DNA from: Thiomonas delicata
GTDB lineage: Bacteria > Pseudomonadota > Gammaproteobacteria > Burkholderiales > Burkholderiaceae_C
Direction of reading: 5' to 3'
Assembly: GCF_900088825.1 (NCBI RefSeq)
Contig: NZ_LT592171.1
Span: 916,425-980,424, forward strand
Length of the DNA stretch: 64,000 nucleotides
This document shows, in pieces, positions 45,628 through 55,530 of the stretch; the stretch's first letter is position 1, and each line of letters starts with the position of its first letter. The notes beneath the pieces are model-generated. The model saw nothing but the letters and a program-made list of their open reading frames with translations. It had not been told where the DNA came from and did not search any database. A program made the position numbers and the translations under genes.

Positions 45628-46527
45628 TCATGCACCCTGCATGACTTCCAGGTAGGCGTGTTCGAGTGAAACGCGTTGCAGGTTGATCGAGGTCGCGCCG
45701 ACCCCACGCAGGGCGAGCGCGGTTTCCTCCAGGGATGCCTGCTGCGGCAGCAAACATGCCATCCGGCCGGCATAGTCGCGCAGCGCCCAGCCCAGTTCGC
45801 GCGCACGCGCCCGCACCTTTTCCGGGTCCGGCCCATCGACCAGCGCGATGGCTTGCGCCGGAACCAGCGCCAGGATTTCGGCAATCGTGCCCTCCCTGGC
45901 GAGGCGCCCGTCTTTCAGGATGCCCACGCGCGAACAGAGGCGCTCCGCTTCTTCGAGGTGATGCGTGGTCAGCAGAATGGTCATGCCCTGCTTCTTGAGG
46001 GCTTCGATGATCAGCCAGAGTTCCTGCCGCGCCTTGACGTCGACCGCGGCGGTCGGTTCGTCGAGGACGAGCAAAGTCGGGGCATGCACCAGCGCCACGG
46101 CGATGTTGACACGTCGCTGCCATCCGCCCGACAACGCTGCAACCGGTGTGCGCGCGAAAGTTTCGAGGCCGAAGAGCCCGACCAGTTCAGCGATGCGGCG
46201 CGAGGCATGTCCCGGCGCCAAACCGTAGATCTCGGCGAAAAACCGCAGGTTCTCGGCCGGATAGAGATCCCGGTAGAGCGCGATGTCCTGCGGGCAGATG
46301 CCTAGCGCAGTTCGCGCCGCCGCCGAGGCCGGCCTGCCGTCGATTTCCACCGTGCCGCGATCGGGGTCGAGCAGATTGCAGAGGATGTTGATGGCGGTGG
46401 ATTTTCCCGAACCGTTCGGCCCGAGCAGGCCGTAGATCTCGCCTTGTTCGATCGTCAGATTCAGTCCATCCAGGACGCGCCGCGCTCCCAGGGTCTTGTC
46501 GATGTCGGCCAGGCGAACGGCACTCAT
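45628..46527 (-). CDS. ABC-2 exporter ATPase
   Basis: This 299-residue ABC ATPase has Walker A GPNGSGKST, signature LSGGWQRRV and Walker B LLVLDEPTAAVD. It pairs with the permease gene, whose stop overlaps its ATG (ATGA). Domain order and size match DrrA/NodI-like exporters. A C-terminal domain of about 80 residues follows the ATPase. ATG 46527 is used; upstream starts would lie in the permease. Substrate unknown. Confidence 0.9.
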   Translation of the reverse strand: MSAVRLADIDKTLGARRVLDGLNLTIEQGEIYGLLGPNGSGKSTAINILCNLLDPDRGTVEIDGRPASAAARTALGICPQDIALYRDLYPAENLRFFAEIYGLAPGHASRRIAELVGLFGLETFARTPVAALSGGWQRRVNIAVALVHAPTLLVLDEPTAAVDVKARQELWLIIEALKKQGMTILLTTHHLEEAERLCSRVGILKDGRLAREGTIAEILALVPAQAIALVDGPDPEKVRARARELGWALRDYAGRMACLLPQQASLEETALALRGVGATSINLQRVSLEHAYLEVMQGA

Positions 46528-47291
46528 GCGCGTTTTTCTGCGGCGAGCATGCGCCTGTAGGCGGCGACGCCGAGCCCGAGCGAGGCTGCCGCGAAGGCGC
46601 TCAGGAATGCGAGGCTGGCCGAGACATCGGCCCAGCCGAGGCCTTGGCCCGCCACGCCCTTCAAGGCTTGGTTCATGTGGAAGATGGGATCGAACCATGC
46701 GACCCGCAACAAGAACGGCGGCAGCAGGCTGACCGGGAACCAGGTTCCTGCGAGCACCAGAAGTGGGACGCCGAACGCCGCCACGGGCCCGTTGACATCC
46801 TCGGCCCGTTTGGCGAACAGGGCCCCGAAAAAGAACCCCAGGCCCACGAAGGCAAACACCGAGAGTGCGACGATGACTGCCCCCAGCAGCACGCTGCCGT
46901 GAAAGCGCGCGCCGATGCTGTGAGCTAGGCCATACACGATCAGGGTTTGCAGGCCGGCGACGACGGATAGCGCGAGCACGATGCCGAGAAAGTAGGCGGC
47001 AGGAGACAGCGGGGAGACCAGCAGGCGCCGCAAGGTGCGGCGCTCACGTTCGGCGACGATGATGGACACCGTTCCCCCAAGGCAACTGAAGAACAGCGCC
47101 GCGCCGATCAGGATGCCGGCAGGGGTCGTATCCCGGCTGGCGGCCATGGCCGTCTTGTTGGCGTAGATGAGGTCGAACAGCAGCAGCATGAGCGCCGGAA
47201 ACACGACCCAGAAGATCAGCGTCCGGCGCTGTCTGCGGTATTCCGTCAGGATGCGCCGGGCGACGCCGAAGGTCTGTCGAAAGAAGATCAT
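46524..47291 (-). CDS. ABC-2 type transporter permease
   Basis: This 255-residue protein has six membrane segments with an ABC-2 type core and ends RRMLAAEKRA. The motif SCLGGTVSIIVAERERRTLRR contains the conserved E-R-E-R-TL-R loop that contacts the ATPase. It is upstream of and translationally coupled to the ATPase gene. A drug or polysaccharide/lipid exporter is likely; the substrate is not deducible. Confidence 0.9.
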   Translation of the reverse strand: MIFFRQTFGVARRILTEYRRQRRTLIFWVVFPALMLLLFDLIYANKTAMAASRDTTPAGILIGAALFFSCLGGTVSIIVAERERRTLRRLLVSPLSPAAYFLGIVLALSVVAGLQTLIVYGLAHSIGARFHGSVLLGAVIVALSVFAFVGLGFFFGALFAKRAEDVNGPVAAFGVPLLVLAGTWFPVSLLPPFLLRVAWFDPIFHMNQALKGVAGQGLGWADVSASLAFLSAFAAASLGLGVAAYRRMLAAEKRA

Positions 47292-47331
47292 GTCTTGCGC
47301 CTTGACGAAAGCAGCGGGGCCGGTTTGCCGC

Positions 47332-47787
47332 CTAGCCAGACTTTTGCGTCGGCCCGTGGACGATCAGCACCGGCGCGCCGCAAAGCCGCGCCGTGCCTTC
47401 GGCCACGCTGCCCGAAAAGAGCCGGGTCAGGCCGCGACGGCCATGGCTGCCCAGGACCACCAGGTCCGCGGCGATCCCATGCGCCTTGTCCGCCAGCATT
47501 TCCGCCACGCGCGGACCGTCGGCGCGCGTTTCCAGCAGGGTTGAGGTGACGCTCAATCCCGCCTGTTTCGCCGAGGCCACGGCACGGGCAAGGATGGTTT
47601 CGCCTTGCTGGCGATAGAACGTCAGCATGTCCTGGATGTCGACCTCTTCCCACGGCATGCCCACGATGTCGACCACGTGGATCGCGTGCAGCTTGGCGCG
47701 CTGATCCTGCGCCAGCCGGATGGCATGGTGCAGCGCCGCATCGGAGACCGCGCTGCCATCGACCGCGACGAGGATGTTGGTGTACAT
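47332..47787 (-). CDS. Universal stress protein UspA family
   Basis: This 151-residue single-domain Usp protein begins MYTNILVAVDGSAVSDAAL. The ATP-binding loop G-2x-G-9x-G(S) is present in LGSHGRRGLTRLFSGSVAEG. It probably binds ATP and is induced by starvation or low oxygen. It is the first of four minus-strand stress genes (UspA, Hsp20, Sel1-repeat, membrane protein). Confidence 0.93.
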   Translation of the reverse strand: MYTNILVAVDGSAVSDAALHHAIRLAQDQRAKLHAIHVVDIVGMPWEEVDIQDMLTFYRQQGETILARAVASAKQAGLSVTSTLLETRADGPRVAEMLADKAHGIAADLVVLGSHGRRGLTRLFSGSVAEGTARLCGAPVLIVHGPTQKSG

Positions 47788-47916
47788 GGATGACGTCCTT
47801 TGATGTTGGTCTGTCCAGGCCGAGGTCTCGCCGCGCTTTCGCCAGGCATGCCGGCGGCACAGGTTCGAGATGTGCCCTCGTCAGGCTTTGGAAGCCTGTC
47901 GAAGGCCCACGATGCT

Positions 47917-48360
47917 TCACGCTACCTTCACCTCGATGGCCTTGGGTTGGGCTGCCGCCGTCTTGGGAATCTGCAGGCTGAGCACGCCGTCCTTGAACGT
48001 GGCCTGGGCGGCGTTCGCGTCGATGTTGTCGGGCAGCGAGAAGCTGCGGCTGAAGCTGCCGTAGAAACGCTCGATGCGGTGGAATTTCTTGTCCTTCTCT
48101 TCTTTTTCCTGTTTGCGCTCGCCCTGGATGGTGACAACGCCGCTGTCGATCGAGACCTTCACGTCTTCCTTCTTCACTTCCGGAATTTCGGCCATGATGG
48201 TGAACTCCTTGGGCGTTTCGGCGATATCGACCTGGGGCGACCAATCCGCGATGGTGGCGATTTCGCCGGTGGTGGATTTGCGCGGAAAGCTGATCGCCCT
48301 GGTGTAGCGGTCGAACATGTCTTCGATTTCGCGCCAGGGATCAAATTTGACGATAGCCAT
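47917..48360 (-). CDS. Small heat-shock protein Hsp20
   Basis: This 147-residue alpha-crystallin-domain chaperone starts MAIVKFDPWREIEDMF. The domain core is SPQVDIAETPKEFTIMAEIPE and the ending has the I-x-V-type motif (KAIEVKVA) that binds neighbouring subunits. It holds unfolding proteins without ATP. The ATG at 48360 gives the usual bacterial length; longer in-frame starts add basic residues not typical of the family. Confidence 0.93.
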   Translation of the reverse strand: MAIVKFDPWREIEDMFDRYTRAISFPRKSTTGEIATIADWSPQVDIAETPKEFTIMAEIPEVKKEDVKVSIDSGVVTIQGERKQEKEEKDKKFHRIERFYGSFSRSFSLPDNIDANAAQATFKDGVLSLQIPKTAAAQPKAIEVKVA

Positions 48361-48484
48361 GATGCTTCTCCGTGATGGCGGGCAGATTGACAAGCGCCGC
48401 TTACACCTTGCCCGCATGAGGTGGTGACGGTTGGTCGTTCAGGTCGTGAATTCGCGCGCCGGCCCCACGAATCGGGATCGGATG

Positions 48485-49285
48485 TCATGCCTCCCTTGGA
48501 TAGGGCGCCGTTCCGGGCCGGCCTCGTTCTCGGGCAAGCCTCGGCGTCGACAGGTTCACATAGCCGTGGTCCACGGCCTTGCGCAGCCAGGAGGCGGCCT
48601 GCTCGTCGTCCCGTGGCACGCCATGTCCACTTTTGTAGAGGATTCCCAGGCAATACTGGGCCAGGTTGCTCCCCTGATCGGCTGCCAGGCGGAACCAATG
48701 CGCGGCCCGTGCGAAGTCTTGCGGTACGCCGCGGCCATCGCGATACAGCGTGGCGAGGCAATACTGCGCGGCTCCGCAACCTTGCTCGGCAGCCTGGCGA
48801 AACCAGTGCGCGGCCTGAGCGAAGTCGCAGGGCACGCCCAGGCCTTCCTGGTACAGGTCGCCGAGGTGATATTGGGCGGTGCCGTGCCGCTGTGCGGCGG
48901 CTTCGCGCAGCCATCGCGCGGCCAGCGTGAAGTCCTGCTCGACGCCCTGGCCACGCTTGTACAGAATGCCCAGGGCACATTGCGCGCGCGCATGCCCCTG
49001 GGCCGCGGCATGGCCGTACCACATGGCAGCAAGGGCATAGTCGCGGTTTACACCCTGGCCGTGTTTGTACAGGGAACCCAGCTGGTACTGGCCATTGCTG
49101 CTGCCGCTTTCGGCGGCTAGGCGCAGCCAGGAAGCTGCCTGGGCGTAGTCCTTGGCGGCCTTGTAGGCCAGGCCGACCGCAAGCGCATCGGCCGAGCCAG
49201 CAGGCAACCCGACCCCGAACGCATCAGGGGGATCAAACTGACGGGCGTGCGTCGATGTCGAAGCGATGTTGTGTTCTTCAGCCAT
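48485..49285 (-). CDS. Sel1-like repeat protein
   Basis: This 266-residue protein consists of about six Sel1 repeats (36-residue helical repeats), for example AQCALGILYKRGQGVEQDF and AQYCLATLYRDGRGVPQDF. Each carries the A-x-Y/C-x-LG-x-Y-x-x-G-x-GV pattern. There is no signal peptide, so it probably acts as a cytoplasmic scaffold. Sel1 proteins mediate protein-protein contacts in stress and signalling; the partner is unknown. The last 20 residues are low complexity. Confidence 0.88.
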   Translation of the reverse strand: MAEEHNIASTSTHARQFDPPDAFGVGLPAGSADALAVGLAYKAAKDYAQAASWLRLAAESGSSNGQYQLGSLYKHGQGVNRDYALAAMWYGHAAAQGHARAQCALGILYKRGQGVEQDFTLAARWLREAAAQRHGTAQYHLGDLYQEGLGVPCDFAQAAHWFRQAAEQGCGAAQYCLATLYRDGRGVPQDFARAAHWFRLAADQGSNLAQYCLGILYKSGHGVPRDDEQAASWLRKAVDHGYVNLSTPRLARERGRPGTAPYPREA

Positions 49286-49390
49286 GTTGCATCCTTCTCA
49301 TCCGGCGCTCAATTGGAGGATTAAAGACGGTCGAACGCGGCATCGATGCCCGTTGGAGACGCCGCAAGTCCCCAGCGCTACGGCTGTTTT

Positions 49391-49900
49391 TCAGGGGAAG
49401 GCGGGAATGTCGGGCTCCAGACCTTCTGCCTTGGCCTCGGGGTGATGTTTTCTGATGAGGGCGTTGACTTCATCGACGCGTTCGGGCTGCGTATCGACCA
49501 TCATGAGCAGTTGCCCCTGCTGGATGGCCTGTTCGTATTGCTTCAGGCGTGGGCTGTCGACGCTCACACCGATCATGCTGCTGAGCCATGCGCCCATGGC
49601 CGAACCCACGAGGGCCAGGCCCACCACCAGCGCGCCGGCGGAAATCACCGCCACGCCAGGAATTGAAAGCGCGACGAGACCGGCGAGCGTGCCGGTGACG
49701 CCGCCATAGCCAAGCCCGCGCTCAATGGAAGGGATGAGGTCGGTCTTCTGCGCCAGACCCGCTTCGGGAAGATTCTCGAGTGGCGTGCCGTCGCGCGCGA
49801 TGATGTGGATATGTTTTTCAAGCATGCGAGCCAGCAGCAGATCATCGACGATCGCCTTGGCCGTGGGAACATCTGGAACCAGGAAGTACAACCTGCGCAT
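49391..49900 (-). CDS. Small membrane protein with stress-related context
   Basis: This 169-residue protein has a soluble N-terminus (MRRLYFLVPDVPTAKAIVDD) and a hydrophobic hairpin (GTLAGLVALSIPGVAVISAG then ALVVGLALVGSAMGA). This layout matches DUF1269/YdjM-like integral membrane proteins of unknown function that are common with stress genes. ATG 49900 has GGAGA seven bases upstream. It shares strand with UspA, Hsp20 and the Sel1 gene. An FNR-like site lies 204 bases upstream. Confidence 0.75.
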   Translation of the reverse strand: MRRLYFLVPDVPTAKAIVDDLLLARMLEKHIHIIARDGTPLENLPEAGLAQKTDLIPSIERGLGYGGVTGTLAGLVALSIPGVAVISAGALVVGLALVGSAMGAWLSSMIGVSVDSPRLKQYEQAIQQGQLLMMVDTQPERVDEVNALIRKHHPEAKAEGLEPDIPAFP

Positions 49901-50298
49901 GGTGGTCTCCTCGATCGTCCGGGGGCTGAACCGCCGCTTTGCGGCGGACTGGCGTGCGCACGCTTCGCGTTGGTGCGGGATCTGGCGTGGATACATGTCT
50001 TGGTGAAAGCTATCGCACCAGGGGATCCAATTGAAATCTCACATCAAGCCGCTATAAACGTGAAAAACTGCAAACATTGTCGATGCAAATATGCAAAAAA
50101 TCATTGATGTGCATCAGGCAAAGTCCAGGGGGTGTCACCGGCCACCCTGCTGCCTACGCAAGGCTGAAGTTCGAGCCGCCCGCCCTGGCCTGCATGCAAG
50201 GTCGTCGATACGCGCAGGTTCAACAAATCGTGTCCGGAACTGCGCGCCGCTGCGTGCACAAGCGCGTAGGTCGCTGCGCAGTTCGGATTGGCAACGCG
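49901..50298. other. Intergenic region with FNR-like box and inverted repeat
   Basis: No gene is seen in these 398 bases. They are AT-richer around 50030-50110 and carry TTGATGTGCATCA (50104-50116), a near-consensus FNR/ANR site. Inverted arms AACTGCGC (50238-50245) and GCGCAGTT (50276-50283) lie just past the stop of the BrkB gene and may form a 3' hairpin. Confidence 0.55.
50104..50117. promoter_or_regulatory. FNR/ANR-like box
   Basis: TTGAT-GTGC-ATCAG matches the FNR consensus TTGAT-N4-ATCAA in nine of ten conserved bases. It lies upstream of the minus-strand membrane-protein gene that ends the stress cluster. It is very close in sequence to the box at 55439-55452. Confidence 0.55.
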
Positions 50299-51513
50299 TC
50301 ATGCCTCGGCCGCCAGCAGGCGCTCCAGGGTCAGCGCGCGCTCCTCGTCGCTGACGATCTGCGCCAGCAGCGGCGAAACCTGGGACGCCGCGGCGTGGTC
50401 GAGCAGCAGGACGTCCACCAGGGCGGCAACGGGCGTTTGCGCGGGGTCGACCAGCAGCGCCCAGCGCACGCCTTTGCCGTGTCCCCCGGGCGCCACGCGG
50501 CCGATCCAGCCGATGCCCTCCAGGGCGTTGAGCAGGGGCTGCAGGTACAAGGGATCAAGCCGCAGGCTGCGCGCGAGCGCGAGGGTGTCGCGTCCGCATT
50601 CGGGGGCGTTGCGCGCCAAGGCGAGCTGGCGCAGCAGCCGCAGGGCGAGCAGGAAATCGGCGCCGGCTTGCGGCCGCACCGGCAGCGCGCGCACGCGCAG
50701 CAACGGCAGGAAGGCGGCCAGCATGGCGCCCAGCAGAAGCACCATCCAGCTCCAGTAAATCCACATGAGAAAGATCGGCAGGGTGGCGAAGGTGCCGTAC
50801 ACCGCGGTGAAGGTGGGCATGCTGGCCACGTACCAGGCGAAGGCGCGACCAGCGAGGTCGAAGCCCACCGAGGCGAAAAACCCGCCGGCCAGGGCGTCGC
50901 GCCATTTCACCTCGGTATTGGGCACGAAGCGGTACAGCGCGCCAAGGGCCGTGCCCATGAATCCCCAGGACAGCAGGGTGAGCAGCACGTCGGCCCCGCC
51001 GGGGATCTGGCGCACCCAGCCGCGATGCGCGGCCATCAATGCGGTGGATGCGGCCAGCCCGGCGCCCAGCACCAGGGGGCCGAGCGTCATGCCGGCCCAG
51101 TACAGCAGCACGCGTTGGGCCAGCGGCCTGGGGCGGGCGGTGCGCCAGATGGCGTTGAGGGCCTTGTCCACCGTGAGCATCATGGAGGTGGCGAGGAAGA
51201 TCAGGCCGGCCACGCCCACCGCGCCCAGGCCCTTGGCCTTGGCCGCGAACTGGTTGAGGTAGCGGAACACCGTCTCGGCGATGCTCTGGGGCAGCAGGGC
51301 ATGGGCGAACTGCTGCTGCAGGTGTTCCTGCATGCGGTGAAAGGCCGGGAAGGCGGTGAAGATGGACAGGCCCACCGCCAGCAGCGGCACCATGGAAATC
51401 AGGGTGGTGAAGGTCAGGCTGCCCGCGGTCTGCGCCAGGCGTTCCTCGCCAAACCGCTTCAGCAGCAGGCGCAGGCTTTGCGGGATATCGGGCGGGCGGT
51501 AGCGGGGGCGCAT
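50299..51513 (-). CDS. YihY/BrkB family membrane protein
   Basis: This 404-residue protein has six membrane helices in the YihY/BrkB (formerly RNase BN-like) domain. It begins RLAQTAGSLTFTTLISMVPLLAVG and contains the family segment FMGTALGALYRFVPNTEV. The C-terminal part (from about 290) is soluble and helical. Its function is unknown: the earlier tRNA-processing claim for YihY was later attributed to another gene. ATG 51513 is used because sequence upstream lies in the divergent WrbA-like promoter. Confidence 0.9.
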   Translation of the reverse strand: MRPRYRPPDIPQSLRLLLKRFGEERLAQTAGSLTFTTLISMVPLLAVGLSIFTAFPAFHRMQEHLQQQFAHALLPQSIAETVFRYLNQFAAKAKGLGAVGVAGLIFLATSMMLTVDKALNAIWRTARPRPLAQRVLLYWAGMTLGPLVLGAGLAASTALMAAHRGWVRQIPGGADVLLTLLSWGFMGTALGALYRFVPNTEVKWRDALAGGFFASVGFDLAGRAFAWYVASMPTFTAVYGTFATLPIFLMWIYWSWMVLLLGAMLAAFLPLLRVRALPVRPQAGADFLLALRLLRQLALARNAPECGRDTLALARSLRLDPLYLQPLLNALEGIGWIGRVAPGGHGKGVRWALLVDPAQTPVAALVDVLLLDHAAASQVSPLLAQIVSDEERALTLERLLAAEA

Positions 51514-51515
51514 AG

Positions 51516-52118
<603 letters not shown>

Positions 52119-52125
52119 GGGCGAC

Positions 52126-52590
52126 ATGGAGCAAGCGACCGAACTTCCGCTGCGTACCGCGCCCCCGCCGCCGCGGTTTGCCGCTCCGGCCTGGCGCCGT
52201 GCCAATCTGTTGCTGTGGCTGGCCCTCGTCGCGCTGTGTCTGGGATGGGAGCTGTGGTGGGCGCCGCTGCGCCCGGGCGGCTCGTGGCTGATGCTGAAGG
52301 TGCTGCCCCTGCTGGCGGCGGCGCCGGGAATGTGGCGCGGGCGCCTTTACACCTACCAGTGGATGAGCATGCTGGTGTGGTTCTACATGACCGAAGGCGT
52401 GGTGCGGGGATTGACCGACCCTTCCCCGCTGTCGCGCGCGCTGGCCTGGAGCGAGTGCGCGCTGGCGCTGGTGTCCTTCGGGGTGATGGCGGCCACGCTG
52501 CGCACCCATGCGCGCAGGCCCGCGTCTTTGCAGGCCGGGCCGGCCTTGCCGGGCGCGGCACCCGCAGGACGCAACGGCGCCAAGCCATGA
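52126..52590 (+). CDS. DUF2069 membrane protein
   Basis: This 154-residue protein has four membrane segments (LLLWLALVALCLGWELWW, MLKVLPLLAAAPGMW and two more) and matches the DUF2069 pattern, in which GRLYTYQWMSMLVWFYMTEG is conserved. Function unknown. It lies between the WrbA-like and GlcD-like genes and overlaps the latter by four bases, as DUF2069 genes often accompany flavodoxin-like wrbA genes. Confidence 0.85.
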   Translation: MEQATELPLRTAPPPPRFAAPAWRRANLLLWLALVALCLGWELWWAPLRPGGSWLMLKVLPLLAAAPGMWRGRLYTYQWMSMLVWFYMTEGVVRGLTDPSPLSRALAWSECALALVSFGVMAATLRTHARRPASLQAGPALPGAAPAGRNGAKP

Positions 52591-54017
52591 ACAAGGCCGA
52601 ACGCATCCGTTTTCTCGACGCCTTGCGCGCGCTGCTCGGGGCCAGCCATGTGCTGAGCGAGGCGCACGACCTTGCTCCCTATGCCACGGATTGGCGCAAG
52701 CGCTATCACGGCAAGCCCATGGCCGTGGCCATGCCGGGTGACACGGCGCAGGTCGCCGAGGTGGTGCAGTTGTGCGCCACGCACCGCGTGCCCATCGTGC
52801 CGCAGGGCGGCAATACCGGCCTGGTGGGCGGCGCCACGACGGATGCCAGCGGCACCGAACTGCTGTTGTCGCTCAGGCGCATGAACCGCATTCGCGACCT
52901 GTCCACGGCCGATGGCGTGCTGGTGGCCGAAGCCGGTTGTGTGCTGGCCGCCGTGCAGCAGGCCGCGGACGGCGCCGGCATGCTGTTCCCCCTGAGCCTG
53001 GCGGCCGAGGGCAGCGCCACTGTCGGCGGCGTGCTGTCCACCAACGCCGGCGGCACGGCCGTGCTGCGCTACGGCAATGCGCGGTCGCTGTGCCTGGGGC
53101 TGGAAGTGGTGACCCCGCAGGGCCAGATCTGGAACGGCTTGAGCGCGCTGCGCAAGGACAACACCGGCTATGACCTGCGCGACCTGTTCATCGGCGCCGA
53201 GGGAACCCTGGGGCTGATTACCGCGGCCAGCCTGCAGTTGTTCGCGCGCCCTGCGGCGCGGCGCACCGCCATGGCCCTGGTCGCCCACGCGCAGGATGCC
53301 GTGGACCTGCTGCAGCAGGCGCGGGGTGCGCTGGGTGCCGGGTTGACCGGCTTCGAGCTGATGAGCGCGCACAGCCTGCAGCTGGTGCAGCGCCATTTCC
53401 CCCGGCTGCGCCTGCCGCTGGAGCTGTCGAGCCCGTGGTGCGTGCTGCTGGAATTGTCGGACAACGAGGGCGAAGCCCATGCCCAGGCCCGGCTCGAAGC
53501 CGTGCTGGGCCTGGCGATGGAACAGGGCAGGGTGGTCGACGCCGCCGTCGCCCAGACCCTGGCGCAGGCGCAGGCCATGTGGGCGCTGCGCGAGCACATT
53601 CCGCTGGCGCAGGCCCAGGAAGGACTCAACATCAAGCACGACATCGCCGTGCCCATCTCGCGCATGGCGGCCTTCGTCGAAAGCACCGCCGAGCTGGTGA
53701 CGCAGGCGCTGCCGGGCGCGCGCCTGGTGGTGTTCGGCCATCTGGGCGACGGCAACCTGCACTACAACGTGCAGGCCCCGCTCGGCGGGGATGCGGCGGA
53801 TTTCCTGGCGCGGCACCAGGACGCCTGCAACCGCATCGTGCACGACGCGGCGGCGGCCTGTGGCGGCAGCTTCTCGGCCGAGCACGGCGTGGGCCAGCTC
53901 AAGCTGGACGACCTGTTGCGCTACAAGAGCCCGGTGGCGGTAGCGATGATGCGGGCGATCAAGGCCGCGCTGGATCCGCAGGGCTTGATGAACCCGGGCA
54001 AGGTGCTCCGGCCATGA
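52587..54017 (+). CDS. FAD-linked 2-hydroxyacid oxidase/dehydrogenase (GlcD/D-LDH type)
   Basis: This 476-residue flavoprotein has the FAD-binding PCMH domain (VPIVPQGGNTGLVGGAT; SAEGSATVGGVLSTNAGG; NTGYDLRDLFIGAEGTLG) and the C-terminal oxidase domain ending EHGVGQLK and PQGLMNPGKVL. It oxidises a D-2-hydroxyacid such as D-lactate, glycolate or 2-hydroxyglutarate; the substrate is not decided by sequence. In a Rubisco organism glycolate from oxygenation is a reasonable candidate, but the glcE/glcF partners are not adjacent. Its end overlaps the K+ channel gene. Confidence 0.88.
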   Translation: MNKAERIRFLDALRALLGASHVLSEAHDLAPYATDWRKRYHGKPMAVAMPGDTAQVAEVVQLCATHRVPIVPQGGNTGLVGGATTDASGTELLLSLRRMNRIRDLSTADGVLVAEAGCVLAAVQQAADGAGMLFPLSLAAEGSATVGGVLSTNAGGTAVLRYGNARSLCLGLEVVTPQGQIWNGLSALRKDNTGYDLRDLFIGAEGTLGLITAASLQLFARPAARRTAMALVAHAQDAVDLLQQARGALGAGLTGFELMSAHSLQLVQRHFPRLRLPLELSSPWCVLLELSDNEGEAHAQARLEAVLGLAMEQGRVVDAAVAQTLAQAQAMWALREHIPLAQAQEGLNIKHDIAVPISRMAAFVESTAELVTQALPGARLVVFGHLGDGNLHYNVQAPLGGDAADFLARHQDACNRIVHDAAAACGGSFSAEHGVGQLKLDDLLRYKSPVAVAMMRAIKAALDPQGLMNPGKVLRP

Positions 54018-55297
54018 CTGCGTCTGGGCCGGAGCCAGATTCGCCGGCCGGTCCGCCCGGCGGCCCCCCGGCGCCTACAAGCCCCGCGGTTTCGCATCGC
54101 GCCAAGCGCTTGAAATCGCTGCGCGCGCGCTTGGCCGGGGTTGTGCGATGGATCTTGCATGTCTGGCACGAGCAGGGGCCGCAGGTGCTGGCGGCCTTGC
54201 TGGCCGTGGCTTGCGGAGTCTTGCAGATCCGACCTCAGCTTGGATCGCTGCGGCTCGGGTTTCAAGCCGTCGTGCAGCATGGCACCGGCGCCATGACGCA
54301 TCTGGCCGACCTGGCGGCAGTTCCGCGCGGGATCATCGGCGCGGGGCTGCTGCTGATGGCCATCGGCCTGGTGCTGCGGGCCCGGGTGGCCTGGGTCATC
54401 AGCCTGTTGCTGGCCGTGCTGTCGGCGGGCCTGGCGCTGGGGTTCGCGCATCGGCCCGACGCGGTGTTCGCCGTCGCGGCGGCGCTCGTCGTCGTGCTGG
54501 CCGTCTATGCGCGGCATTTCAACCGCAGCAGCCTGGCGGCAAGCTCGCTGTTCGCGCTGCTGGGCATCGGCAGCCTGCTCATCTATGGTGTGCTCGGCAG
54601 CCTGTGGTTCGGGCCGGGCTATGCGCCGCCGATCCGGGATCTACCCACCGCCTTCTATTACGCCGTGGAGACCATGTCCACGGTGGGCTATGGCGACATC
54701 GTGCCCAGGACGGTCGAGGCGCGCATGTTCACCGTCTCGCTCATCGTGCTGGGCATCACGGTGTTCGCCACCACGCTGTCGGTGGTCATGGGGCCGCTGG
54801 TGGGCGGCAGCTTGAAACGTGCTTTGGAGGGCAGGATGCAACGCGAAAACCGCCGCAACCATTACGTCATCATCGGGGTCTCGGGCTTGGCTTACACGCT
54901 GTGGCAGGAACTGCACGGCCGCAACGTGCCGGTGACGGTCATCGCGTCGCCGGGACGCCCCTCGCCGTATCCGGAGGATGCCGACGTGATCGTCGGCGAC
55001 GCGAGCCGCAACGAGATTCTGGAGCAAGCCGGCGTGCCGCTGGCCAAGGCCGTGCTGACCCTGCGCGACGACGATGCCGAGAACGCATTCGCCGTGCTCG
55101 CGGTGAAGGAATTGGCGCCCGGCGTGAAAACCATCGCCGGGGTGAACGATGCGCGCCATCTGGCCAAGATCCGCCGCGTGCAGCCCGACATGCTGTTTGC
55201 GCCGCAGCTGCTGGGCAGCGACCTGCTGGCGCGGACCCTGCTCGATGAACCGATCGACAACGAGACCGTGAGCAAACTGCTCTTCGCACAAAACTGA
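54014..55297 (+). CDS. Potassium channel protein with TrkA-N (RCK) domain
   Basis: This 427-residue protein has several N-terminal membrane helices, a pore loop with the selectivity filter TVGYGD (residues about 227-232) and a C-terminal TrkA-N/RCK Rossmann domain (NHYVIIGVSGLAYTLW). This matches the Kch-type K+ channels, which regulate potassium flux in response to ligands or voltage. It overlaps the preceding gene by four bases. The N-terminus has a proline-rich tail that may be an artefact of start choice. Confidence 0.88.
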   Translation: MTASGPEPDSPAGPPGGPPAPTSPAVSHRAKRLKSLRARLAGVVRWILHVWHEQGPQVLAALLAVACGVLQIRPQLGSLRLGFQAVVQHGTGAMTHLADLAAVPRGIIGAGLLLMAIGLVLRARVAWVISLLLAVLSAGLALGFAHRPDAVFAVAAALVVVLAVYARHFNRSSLAASSLFALLGIGSLLIYGVLGSLWFGPGYAPPIRDLPTAFYYAVETMSTVGYGDIVPRTVEARMFTVSLIVLGITVFATTLSVVMGPLVGGSLKRALEGRMQRENRRNHYVIIGVSGLAYTLWQELHGRNVPVTVIASPGRPSPYPEDADVIVGDASRNEILEQAGVPLAKAVLTLRDDDAENAFAVLAVKELAPGVKTIAGVNDARHLAKIRRVQPDMLFAPQLLGSDLLARTLLDEPIDNETVSKLLFAQN

Positions 55298-55438
55298 ACT
55301 TGGATCAAAGGTGTCCCGGATCGGCGGCGGTTTTCCCGACCCAACGAGGCGCCTGGGCGTGGCCATGTCCTGGGACGTGGCGAGCATTTTGTAATGATCG
55401 GCGTTGCCGAGCGCTTCCTAGCCGGAGCTGGTGAGGGT

Positions 55439-55452
55439 TTGATCTGCATCAG
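55439..55452. promoter_or_regulatory. FNR/ANR-like box upstream of the phosphoketolase operon
   Basis: TTGAT-CTGC-ATCAG matches FNR consensus TTGAT-N4-ATCAA in nine of ten bases and lies 79 bases before the xfp start. Oxygen-sensing FNR/ANR proteins use such boxes for low-oxygen genes; upstream placement suits activation. Confidence 0.6.
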
Positions 55453-55530
55453 TTCACCGCGATGGCGGGCTCTCCACAATGGCATTGACAACCGTGCGCC
55501 CATGCGGCGTCGCACACGAGGAGATGGTGC